From: Ligula intestinalis
Lineage: Eukaryota; Platyhelminthes; Cestoda; Diphyllobothriidea; Diphyllobothriidae
Assembly: GCA_036362985.1 (NCBI GenBank)
Contig: JAYGXS010000004.1
Location: 3,272,034-3,336,033, forward strand
Direction: 5' to 3'
Length of the DNA stretch: 64,000 nt
A program made the translations under genes and the position numbers. Numbering within the stretch: the stretch's first letter is position 1; every line of letters begins with the position of its first letter. This document shows, piece by piece, positions 10,691 to 20,187 of this stretch. Under the pieces are notes generated by a model, which did no database searches, was not told where the DNA came from, and was given only the letters and a program-made list of their open reading frames with translations.

Positions 10691-11724
10691 AGCTGCCTAA
10701 ATTTTTCAATGGATGTAGATGAGCATTTTGGAAGAACCTTGTGAGAATATTTTTAATGCACCCTCTTCTTCGTCTTCAGATGGTCAAGGTGCAATGCACA
10801 AAAACAGTTAACGATTTAGCTTAATCAAGGAGACTGTACTTAGCCAAAAAGCGTACGGGCAGGCATTCAGTGCATTCTGCTATCTGATTTTAATGACTGT
10901 TTCTAACTGTACAAGTTATTTAGCAGCTTGTTTGCGTAATCTAAGTTGATATGCTTTTTACCGGATGTCTCCTTCAAGAACGTTGCTTCTAGCAATTCGC
11001 GACCATCATTTAATGAACAGTTCTCAATTATACGGGCCTTCTCCAATGCAAATACCCATCCCGTATTCAGTGTTGTCATGGAGAAATTGTGAAAAAAATA
11101 ATAACGATTGAACCATCTAGGAGACCAGATGAGAGTCTCCATTACGGAGAAAATGAAAGCTAAACCTCCCAAATAAATCCGATTGACGCCGACACAATTA
11201 ATTTTAGAGTCATAATAACAGGCATTTTTGGGGGAAGTTTGATGGCTCTGCGGCAAACTAGAGGATGGAAAGTGAAAGAGAGAGAGAGAGAGAAAGATAA
11301 GCGCAGAAAACTTAAGGGCCGTCAGCAGATGGTTAGCCTGTCACATTGCTCGAGGTGACATATTTTAATGGGCCTTAATTTTCGCTATTGCGGTAATTTA
11401 TGAGTTTCTGGGCTTGCTATGCATGACAGGGGAATGGCGTATGCTGGAAAATTCGCTCAGAATGTCAGAAGCATATGCACTTTGCTGCAACAAAATCACG
11501 CGACATTTGAACTGAGTTAGGTCACCTGAAGGCCGCCATAGTCTAGGGAATTTTGCTAACTATATAGGATTTTCGTAAAACACACTTCGCCGTCATGGCA
11601 GCAAATGTACGTACCATTAAAAAAATTCTCTGATAGTGCCTGCTTCTCCACAAGAAAACGTTGATAAGTCCGGTCTAGTCGGTCTTCCATCATTCACTCA
11701 CACGCTCGCTTATGAGGTCACATT
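10691..11724. other. no recognised gene
   Basis: A 117-aa minus-strand frame at 10903-11256 has no recognisable domain. An (AG)n run is at 11277-11293. Confidence 0.5.
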
Positions 11725-11836
11725 TTATCGAGCCCTGGAGGTCGCATCCACCGGGGTTAGGTATGGCTGGCTAATCAGCCAGAAATGCTCATTCCAGCCT
11801 TCCTTGTCTTTTTCGGTGGTGTATTTCTGCCTTTAA
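11725..11836 (+). mobile_element. SINE family A, partial
   Basis: The body sequence GTTAGGTATGGCTGGCTAAT, CAGCCAGAAATGCTCATTCC and CCTTCCTTGTC is clear. The tRNA-like head is not readable. Confidence 0.65.
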
Positions 11837-12017
11837 TATATATGAACATATAATTGCGTTTACGCAAATAGCCGTGTCAAAACAGACTTAATTAGCTATG
11901 AATGTGTGATGATCGTCGATCTAAAGTGAGTTCTAGGGCAAAACCGGTTCTTGCATTGTTCCATTACTAGATCAGTGATTTCCTCATATTCATCATATCC
12001 CCGATCTCCACCGACAA

Positions 12018-12170
12018 AGCAACGAGCCCGTGGTGCAACGGTAGAGTGTTAAACTCAATGACCAAATATCCCGGGTGATCCACACCTGGGATTGGGAATG
12101 AATGGTTGATGATGGCTAATAAGCCAGAAATGGCCATTCCCGTCTCCCTTTACTTTGTCAGATCCAGTTC
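12018..12170 (+). mobile_element. SINE family A
   Basis: The head CCCGTGGTGCAACGGTAGAG, the B-box area ATCCCGGGTGATCCACACC and the body GATGGCTAATAAGCCAGAAA-TGGCCATTCCCGTCTCCC are all present. Confidence 0.75.
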
Positions 12171-12174
12171 ATAC

Positions 12175-12255
12175 TCAACTACCTATCTCTGGCTTATTAA
12201 CCGTTATCAGTCAGGTATACCCGACCCCAGGTTTGCATGACTTTAGATTGAAGCC
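12175..12255 (-). mobile_element. SINE family A fragment, tail-to-tail with the preceding copy
   Basis: The minus strand reads CAAACCTGGGGTCGGGTATA, then CCTGACTGATAACGGTTAAT and AAGCCAGAGAT, which is the family body in the opposite direction. Confidence 0.5.
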
Positions 12256-12349
12256 GGCGATGTGTAGAGTTTTAGAAGTTAAGTTCGGCGTTCTACTAGG
12301 GAGCCGAAGGCCTGTTGTCTTGTCAGTTACAATTTAAAATATTCAATAT

Positions 12350-12590
12350 GAGAAGAAGAAGAATAAGACTCGATTGCTGGGACAATATGTACATAAGTAC
12401 ATATTATCCCAGCGATTGCTTCCTGGGACACGGATGTTCGCTTGTATTGGCAATATTCTTTACCTGCGCATGTCTCAGACCTGTTTACGATTACCTATGA
12501 CTAAGTATTCCCGACGGAATCCGAAACGTCAGGAAAATAAAGTCCTTGTTCCAGTGATCGCATCTTCTTCTTCAGAATATTCTTTATGTT
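12350..12590 (+). mobile_element. PLE 3' end joined to an inverted PLE end
   Basis: 12470-12585 is nearly identical to the right arm of the 22-kb palindrome: CTGCGCATGTCTCAGACC, TTACGATTACCTATGACTAA, TATTCCCGACGGAATCCGAA, ACGTCAGGAAAATAAAGTCC, ending in TCTTCTTCTTC. The left flank, starting GAGAAGAAGAAGAATAAGAC, is the end of another PLE on the minus strand. The two ends meet in a palindrome at 12371-12418. Confidence 0.7.
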
Positions 12591-12789
12591 CATTAAAATA
12601 ATCCCCGCACCGGCTACGGGACTTGTCTGTCCCATTAGGCCCTGGAATCTAGAGTAAGACCCTCACAGGCAACTGTACAATGACTTATGGTATATGGAAA
12701 AGGCTCAGTGAGAATATCCCAGTAAATAAAACTAGGCTTGTGAGAAGTTGTATAGTTATTGTATACCATAAGGTGGCCTCGGGGTAAAC

Positions 12790-12915
12790 TAACGTTTTCT
12801 TATTGACTAAAGGATCCTCGTTGGAATCCCCGTTCATCCAGACCTTGGATAGCTAACGACGACAGATAAGCCACAAATGGCCAAAACCGGTCTCTCTTGG
12901 CGGTATTATCAGCAT
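12790..12915 (+). mobile_element. SINE family A, diverged
   Basis: The body is visible as GATAGCTAACGACGACAGAT, AAGCCACAAATGGCCAAAAC and CGGTCTCTCTTGGCG. The head is weak. Confidence 0.55.
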
Positions 12916-13081
12916 GCATATACCGCTAGTTCATATGCAACTGTCTACCAGATCTCTAGATTGAGCATCAAGGAAAAATTGGACGAACACGTCAATAACC
13001 TGATTGTAAACTTCCGTAACCTGTCCATAACCTTTTCTAACCTATTAAATACACCCGATCAAAAGCAAACAGGATAGTGGA

Positions 13082-13265
13082 TCTGCAGCTCAATGGGAGG
13101 GACTATTAGACAGTTTAACGATTAAGGAGCAAAACCTTGAGTTCAAACATCAGAGCCTGGAAACTTGTGGTCGGGTGCGGTCGGCTGAAGATGCCTAGTA
13201 AGTTCGAAATGACAATTCCGGTCTCCCTAGTTTTCGTCATGTACCTATTATGTGCATATCTCTCT
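13082..13265 (+). mobile_element. SINE family A, diverged
   Basis: The head TGCAGCTCAATGGGAGGGAC, the B-box-like CCTTGAGTTCAAACATCAGA and the body GTCGGCTGAAGATGCC...AATGACAATTCCGGTCTCCC are present. Confidence 0.6.
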
Positions 13266-14219
13266 AGTTTTAACCAAATTTAAAAAAATGTTTTCGATTA
13301 GATTAATTGGATTTTTTGCATCAATTAACATGCAGCAGAGTTTTAAGCTATTTCCGTTACTTCAGGATGTCGGGATTTTTAATGAGTTTTACTCCGACCA
13401 CCTCTAAAAAACCCCCTGCTAAAAATATTTTAACTTAATCTGTGAGCATTTTTATATATCATATATCTGGTTGTATAAGTGTCAACGCAGTTTTTATTGA
13501 AAACGCCAGAAAAAATTAGGCCTGCTTATATTTATCAGCAACTACATATTTTTTTTAAATTTTAAACTCAAACGAAGTGTTGCCCTCTGTGTACCTTTTT
13601 ATCCCGATAATGTGTTTGAAGGCCGTAAAATGGTCACTAAGATAGGATTTTGTTTGAATATTTATTCATGTTCCTTATGAAGCGCTTCCGTATTTAATGA
13701 GCTCCTTATGCTAGCTTCTTATCAGCGCCGGAGAATATAGTTATTCGTATACAAAATAAGCGGCTTCTTGTTTAGTGCAAATGCAACACCAGGTCAGACT
13801 CAAAATTATTCGATAATTTTTTTCTGAAACGAAGTTTACCCTTTCTGCGAGTATAAATTTTGAGAGACGACATTTCTTACTACCAAATATGCACGCTTTG
13901 TAGTCAATATATTTGCATTTTTGAGGACTTCAAAATTAAACAATGGAAACCATATACTACTTAAGTAGCCATCGCTACATTGAGGGTATTGTTCGCGAGC
14001 AGCTGGGAATTTACTGCTAAATAAGCAAGCTCAGTGCCTTCCTAAGTATTTTTTGCCAATCGAAGACACTTTTCAGAATTATACTTTAAATTTCGTGAGA
14101 TAAGCCGTCGCAGGCCATTTTAACCACACTGTTCTAAATCAAATGCACCAACGACATATTATGACTTTGTTTTCAGTGAGTAAAACTTGTGTGACATCCA
14201 ACTCTCTTATATATTTTTG
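13266..14219. other. no recognised gene, AT-rich
   Basis: Only the 13.8-13.9 kb similarity to 9.98-10.09 kb stands out. Confidence 0.5.
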
Positions 14220-16090
14220 CTCTGCTCTTGCGATACGCCTAAGGTGACTGAAAGCGATCTTGGGCGCAGCTGCCGACGAATCAAAACTGGAACTCCAGAC
14301 TCAGCCTCAACTCTAACTCACCACGTACTAGGATAAATGACGATGTGACATGCATGTCACACTAAAGAGCCATTGCAGTCCGAACCTCCGTCCTGACTTG
14401 GCGTGGTTGTCCTGTCAGCTGGCAACCCTCTGAGACTCGATGTTAGCCCACCGTTGTAGGTGTAGAGGCAGTTGTAGCAATCGCAGTGATGTCAGGAGGG
14501 GGCTGAAAGGCCACGAGGAGAGATATTTAAAAGTCTGCCACAATCCACCGTTTCTTCATACACCGATGACCCCTTTGACCCTGTCAACCAAATAATCGTC
14601 TGATTCATCGCAGTAATTATAGTGTATTCTTTTTATTTGAGGGTGAATTGGTCGTGTTGACACTGTGACGAATCTGAAGGTGTCTAGCAGAGTCGAGCCT
14701 GGTCTTAAACGCTGTTGACAGGAAACACACTTATGGGCATTGGGCGTTCATCAGTGGCATTTGAGTTTTTAGGAATCGTTTTACCATCCATCGTCCTCTA
14801 CTCGGTTGCTTGCAAATATGGCTGAGTATGTTTACCTGGTTGTTCGTCGGTTTCCCGGTTATATGCACGTGTTTTTCAGTTCTCTTGGTTAACTGTCTTC
14901 ACTCCATTCCCTCATTAAAGTGCTCAAAGGCCACAAAAAAGCCGTAGCGATGCCCCCACGTGACAGTATCACTTCGGCCTACGCTCGTCACTCATTCCCA
15001 CGAGCTGCTCGTCCCCCAGTGTAGTTGGATCGTCTTCAAAATGTTCCACGTGAGACCCAGGTGTCCAGAAACTGTTCCTGCTACGCTACCCCTACCCCCC
15101 TTCCTCGAATATCCTCTGAATATATCTTAAATGGGTGTGGTTTAACCGTGTCGCGAGCGTTTGGTACATTTTTCGGGTCTCTGCACTGTGGACTAACTTT
15201 AGCTGAATGACAGTAATGTGCATCACAAGTTTTATGTTGAGACGGATGCTGTGACGATTTAAGCTTGAGTGCAGTAGTCTGTTAGGTGCCTGGACGGCTT
15301 CGGAGAGTCAAATGGAATGCTGTCGGTCACTTTGATGATTTTCCAGGTGGTACTACTGAGGTAGGAATATAACGTGGACGCCGCGAAACAGTTATCCTTG
15401 ACAATACCAACAGATTAAGTCTAGCTGAAGGTGTTTAGGCACCGAAACCGCAGTCTATGCTGGAGATGCAGGAGGTGGAAAGGTATAAATTCCGCTTCAG
15501 TATGGCTTCAATTGGAATGCATCGTCAACAGCAATTAGTGGTCATATATCCTGGTATTGGAGGTTCCTGTGACGGTCTGCATGCCGTGGGTGTTCAATTG
15601 TTTCCCAGTCTTCCATAGTCGTTCAACGGAATTTCCGAGAATATGAGAATATAAGAAGCTTGAGGTAAAAATAAAAAGCTTATGCGGCCCAGTTTACATT
15701 ATGGGGGCTCCCGATATTGGTCCGTTTTCCAACAGGCGCCAGATTACGCCCCAATGAAGTTGCCTGGACGCCAGCAAGAATCCCTCGGAGCACCCTAACT
15801 CCTCCATTATTCTCGAAAGATCATTTCGCTTCATAGTTTCTGAGGCCTTCGGCGGCACTTTTAAGTAAGTAAAATTTTTTCCCGCGACTGCCGGACTGTC
15901 ATTTCGGTGGTTCTGTGGCATTTCGCATGGATTTTACAACACAGATTCTTGTCTCAAGGAGAGGTGGAGACGATCGAGTAGTATTCGGAAGAAGATTTTA
16001 CCAATGACCCCAAGAATGAAGATCCCATGGTGGTTGTCGCAGAATTTACGGTGTCATTCACATTGGTGAGTCACTGTTGTGTCCTCAAAA
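14220..16090 (-). pseudogene. decayed RTE-like LINE with degenerate zinc-finger tail
   Basis: No long frame survives, but the minus strand read across frames keeps the family order. At about 16.05-15.95 kb, CDNHHGIFILGVIGKIFFR and ILLDRL match the CDNHRGISLLN-AGKI motif before the RT palm. At 15.80-15.70 kb, IMEELGCSEGFL and RQLHWGVIWRLLENGPISGA match the block before the palm. At 15.25-15.12 kb, NRHSIRLNIKLVMH, SAETRKMY and LNHTHLRYIQRIFE match the NRHG-LNTKLKMYKAV, LLYGAETW and LNHFHLRCLRRIL series. At 15.0 kb, LVGMSDERRPK follows. At about 14.73-14.63 kb, CP-VC..FKTRLDSARHLQIRH is a degenerate C2H2-like finger, then a Thr-rich tail. The active site (YADD-type) is lost. The order of matches makes the call firm despite the decay. 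Confidence 0.7.
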
Positions 16091-16164
16091 ACTTGCGTGA
16101 TTTCCCTTGTCCGCACATACCAGTCAGGAGTTATGGGCCACAGTGTCTGCAGCTTTCCAATTTA

Positions 16165-16300
16165 CAGTGTTTAGATGTTTAAAGGTCGCGAATTCGAAGT
16201 TCAGGCTTTGCAAACTTGGCGGTTGAATATGGTTAATTGACGATGGCCAGTAAGCCAGAAATGCCCATTGCAGTCCCTTTTGTCTTTGTACCTAATTTTA
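16165..16300 (+). mobile_element. SINE family A
   Basis: The B-box-like AAAGGTCGCGAATTCGAAGT is followed by the body GGTTAATTGACGATGGCCAG, TAAGCCAGAAATGCCCATTG and CAGTCCCTTTTGTC. The A box is degraded. Confidence 0.65.
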
Positions 16301-16984
16301 TTTTGTCTATAAATCAATAACCGCTGTCGGGGATTGACAGAGAATCCCAAGGTACAACGCAACGCGTACATCCCGTAACTTTCTCGGTGAGCGCGCCCCT
16401 ATCATAAAAATGAAACGATTGCCTTTGTCTGAATTGATGCACAGTGCCCGAATGGCGCACGAACTGTCGATATTATATAGCACCGAAGGTGTACTTATAG
16501 AGGAACGCGCTTTCATTGAACATACTTTGTTGGCTTCCAGAAGCGTCCGTGGAGCCTTGTCTCCAGCAGTCTTTGGGGCATCCATCTTTCCCCGCACCTT
16601 GGCCAACAAAAAAGGAGGCCAGTCAAACAGGCTCGCATCTACGCAGCCCAGCTCGTTCCTTTTGTTTGATGGACAGGCGAGCGAGCGTCATGCCCCAGTC
16701 CTGCTGATCGGCCAGTCCTCGTCCTCACTCCCCGTGGCCAGCGCCCTTATGACCTAGTTTTTTGCCACCGGGTCTATTAGAATGCATAGAAACCCTCGAC
16801 CGCTATGGGTCAGGCAGATCGCATCACCTGCGTGCGTTGGCACCCCGTCAGAAGGAACAGGGGCAGTCGACCTCCCCCCCAGGCAGGTGTTTGGGAGTCT
16901 AGATGCTGGACTCTGGTTCTTTGAAGGGAATAGGTACTAAATTACACCTACTGCCGTGGTTCAGACGGGGGCTGCTGACGTTCG
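16301..16984. other. GC-richer stretch without a recognised gene
   Basis: Overlapping frames of 100 and 115 aa on opposite strands occupy 16307-16757, but neither has a recognisable domain. This stretch borders the truncated PLE. Confidence 0.5.
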
Positions 16985-18025
16985 GTGCTACTTCCCGAAA
17001 CGGAGAGTGAGCAACTTTCCGCATCGCTCTCGCTCATTTCCTTCCCAACAAGGACGGGGCAATACATTAATTTCAACAGTTTTGTTCCCCTTCATCTTAA
17101 AAGAAACTTAGTCCAGGGATTGGCAGCAAGAACACGACGCATCTGTTCTCCTGAAGTAGTTGAAAGAGAACTACAGCAGCTACAGAACACACTTCGTGAA
17201 AATGGTTATCCAGAAAGGTTCATCCTTCGTAACATTAAGGAGCGTGTCGCAAAGCCTGCCGTAGCAACGGCAAAAAAGAAAGACCTTTTCATAAGACTGC
17301 CCTTCCTAGGAGACGCAGCAAGCGAACTAGTAAGACGACGTCTAAGGACAGCAGTCACGAGTGCTTTCCTGGCGGCTAACTTACGCGTACTCTTCACAAA
17401 CTCTCCCCTTCTGTGGATGGGGGGTAAAGACAGACTACCGCTACAGGCCACTTCCATGTGCATTTATTCCTTCACCTGCTCCTGTGGGGCGGGATATATC
17501 GGCCGAACAACGAGACGTCTGGAGAAGAGGATACGCGAACACATACCAGCCTGGTTAGGTAAAGGGGAAAATCGATCGATCTCAAGCTCAATCCTCGCAC
17601 ACCTGATCGATACAAATCACCAAGTTGACGCGAGAGAGGCTTTTCAGGTCATATACCAGGCACCCACGCTCTACTCTAAAGGCCTGCGTAAACGGGTGCT
17701 AGCCACAGCTGAGGCAGTGGCAATTCGTTTAGCAAAACCCGCTCTCTGCTGTCAAAAGACGCTGGTACATGCCGTCTCCCTCCCGTGGCCGACCGCATAC
17801 AAAGATCCCGCACCGCCAGAAGCCACTACGTCAGAACTCACGACGTCAGAAGCTACGCAGCCCGAAACCATACTACCCACAGCCGCAGAAAACACGCAGT
17901 GCGACCATGCTGCTCACAGTCACAGAGGGCCCGTGGGAACGTCCCTCCCCCGTTCCACACGAAGGACAGTTTTGTTCACCGGCTGCCATCTCATCGAAAA
18001 CACAGAACTGAATACAGGCACCTGA
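16985..18025 (+). CDS. Penelope-like element: RT C-terminus plus GIY-YIG endonuclease, 5'-truncated
   Basis: An uninterrupted 346-codon frame. Homology begins near residue 22 with RTGQYINFNSFVPLHLKRNL, the block following the PLE RT palm, then ARTRRICSPE and LRENGYPERFI. The linker LFIRLPFLGDAASELVRRRL precedes the GIY-YIG domain: SFTCSCGAGYIGRTTRRLEK, RIREHIPAWL, then SSSILAHLIDTNHQVD. The zinc-linker-like CSC and the catalytic Tyr/Arg/His/Glu neighbourhood are kept. The first ~20 residues look like read-through from flanking DNA. The palm with YVDD is missing, so it cannot self-replicate, yet the frame is open, suggesting a recent 5'-truncated insertion. The last ~90 residues are Thr/Pro-rich and unrecognised. 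Confidence 0.85.
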   Translation: MLLPETESEQLSASLSLISFPTRTGQYINFNSFVPLHLKRNLVQGLAARTRRICSPEVVERELQQLQNTLRENGYPERFILRNIKERVAKPAVATAKKKDLFIRLPFLGDAASELVRRRLRTAVTSAFLAANLRVLFTNSPLLWMGGKDRLPLQATSMCIYSFTCSCGAGYIGRTTRRLEKRIREHIPAWLGKGENRSISSSILAHLIDTNHQVDAREAFQVIYQAPTLYSKGLRKRVLATAEAVAIRLAKPALCCQKTLVHAVSLPWPTAYKDPAPPEATTSELTTSEATQPETILPTAAENTQCDHAAHSHRGPVGTSLPRSTRRTVLFTGCHLIENTELNTGT

Positions 18026-19069
18026 CTTGCGACGGCGGATAAACCAGGGACTCCCCTTCCATGTTCCACTTTTTGTAGGAAAAACTCTTTTGGAAACGTG
18101 GTAGTCGTGAGAACATTTTTCCGGCGCTACAAAGCAAGTCGAACCGCTTGTATTCCATCCGACTAGCATGCCATATCGGTGAATCTCCCTGTAACGTACC
18201 TTGAGTACTTCCGGAAACTGGCAGTGATGCTCGAGCTCGCTACTTAGTAATAGGAATTCAGACTTCAGTCATATGCTTCAAGATGGAAGTCACCTATCTT
18301 CTCGATCAGAAACTGGGCTTTGGCTAGGTGTAGGCGACAAATAAGGCAGACACCTAACGTGGTAATGAAACTTGCCAATCACTGTAGGACAGAATACGGT
18401 GATTCCATTTTGCTATTAAAATGCACCTCTGCACACCATCGCATATTTTCCAGCATAGGCTGGCATTGCATAGGCCTGTAGGGAGAACACTGCTCGTAGA
18501 TAACGTGACTAGAGTTCAGATTCGGGGTAAACTGACGCTCGACCGACCCTGGTTCATGACAGAATTAGTCTTCGTATTGGCCGTTATCCCCGCAGGTGTC
18601 AAGATAAAATCTGCGGAGCCCACCGCTAGCTGTTTGCCCTCACTGAAAAAGTATTTATTGCAAACCAAACACAGGCTAAACGTTAAAACTTATGACGCTT
18701 GAAGTAACACGAAATTTGGATGCTTCTGCGTTTCAACATCTCTTGTCGTCCAATTAACTCCGGACGACAAGAACTCCTAGAACACGGAAGGTTATCTGGG
18801 CCGTCTACAGATAGTGGATAGTGGGATGAACTTCGGTCATTGCCAATCGCTTGGTCTCGAGCAGGTTTCCGAAGTATCGTAAAACTATAATCTCTGCTTT
18901 TTTGTTGACCTGTTGGAATACTTATTACGTCGAAAGAGGCACCCTCCTGTTCATTTTCAGTGACGGTCAAGACCCAGTCTATTTGGGGTTCAAGTTAAAT
19001 TGGAACATAAGGGGTAGGCTAAATGATGTACAAACACTGACGTGTGGGCACTCACTCACGTAAGGCACT
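18026..19069. other. no recognised gene
   Basis: It includes whatever remains of the PLE 3' UTR after 18025, but no family end motif was seen. Confidence 0.5.
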
Positions 19070-19205
19070 CAAGCCCCGCCAGTAGCCACTCAGTGGCTAG
19101 CCTATTATAGCAGAATAACATCAACGACAAAAACAAGGGAGATTGGACTGACCATTTCTGACTTAGAAGTCGTCATCAGCCAGCTCTACCCAACCACAGG
19201 TGTTG
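19070..19205 (-). mobile_element. SINE family A, left arm of a foldback
   Basis: The minus strand carries GGTTGGGTAGAGCTGGCTGA, TGACGACTTCTAAGTCAGAA and ATGGTCAGTCCAATCTCCC, with the family tail toward 19070. It is inverted relative to the next copy. Confidence 0.7.
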
Positions 19206-19257
19206 CGTCAGCCGAGGCTCAAACAAGTGACCTGTTTATTAGAAGTTCAACGCTCGG

Positions 19258-19350
19258 ATGACGCAACACCCGGAGTTGTGGATGGCTGACTGATGACGAT
19301 TAATCAGTTAGAAATGGTCATCACAATCTCATTTGAATTCGTCGATAATG
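19258..19350 (+). mobile_element. SINE family A, right arm of a foldback
   Basis: TGACGCAACACCCGGAGTTG, TGGATGGCTGACTGATGACG and ATTAATCAGTTAGAAATGGTC are the reverse complement, with scattered mismatches, of 19145-19211. A 48-bp loop containing B-box-like sequence separates the arms. Confidence 0.65.
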
Positions 19351-19885
19351 TTTCAACACTGGTTTATCTTTTGGGGTAAACTATCAGGTTCTCAAGGGAA
19401 TAGGACATTTTAGTAGTCACTAGTCGCATGTCAGACATCATTGTTGACCTCTGTGACGTTTACCTCCCTCGCCTTCGTTACGCATGAAGACTAATTTGTC
19501 TTTCCAGTGTGCATAGGAGATTCGACAAATCGACTCTGCTGTGTTGGAGGTTCAAGCACGGTTCAGCACTGAACTGACTCATTGTTTAAGACCACCGTTT
19601 CTTCGGAAATCTACGTGGGTGGGAAGGCATCAGGCGTGTGCACATTTAGACATATGACCTCAGCTTTATGCAGATAGGAATAATATTCATTAAGTCCTCA
19701 GCACTATAGCATTCTCGCGGAATTTTTTGAAAACAAAGCTTCTGTCTTGGTGACGTAATTATTTGGCCCTCTAGCTCCTTCAATGACTGCACTGCGACCC
19801 AGCAGAAATTGACTCGTACTTGACCTCATTTTTGCTCTAGGTCATATCCATTCAACCACAGTCATTTCACAACCATAAACTGTTA

Positions 19886-20187
19886 CAGCGGAACCTCAGT
19901 TAACGAGTTGAATCCGTTCCAGCCGCGAGCTCGTAGTGTGAAGCGCTCGTCTCGCGAAACGTAGCCAAGCAAAATGCACGAGTTCACTGATGGCCCGCTG
20001 GCGATCGCGTACTCGCACCCTGGAAAGAATATTCAACGATCGACGCAGGCACACATACTAACATTTCGTTAAAAGAGCAGAAGCTCGTCAATCGAAACAA
20101 GTGTTCTGCTAGTGGCTCGCTCTTTACCTGAGATGCTCGTAGGTGAGGCTGCTCGTAGGTGAGGCTGCTCGAAGGTGAGGCTCCATC
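19886..20187. mobile_element. small non-autonomous DNA transposon (MITE) with TIRs
   Basis: The left end CAGCGGAACCTCAGTTAACG-AG and the right end, read inward on the minus strand as TGATGGAGCCTCACCTTCGA-G, are imperfect terminal inverted repeats. AATCCGTTCC follows the left end and a GCTCGTAGGTGAGGCTG unit of 17 bp repeats three times at 20134-20183. The GGAACCTC-...-AACGAG, AATCCGTTCC and repeated GCTCG-GAGG arrangement recalls short Tc1/mariner-superfamily elements of animals; that assignment is from memory of the pattern. A TA precedes the left end. Confidence 0.55.

Noticed and set aside
16307..16757. Overlapping 100-aa and 115-aa frames as a host gene
   Set aside because: Opposite strands, no domain, no splice partners, and a location between a SINE and a truncated PLE.
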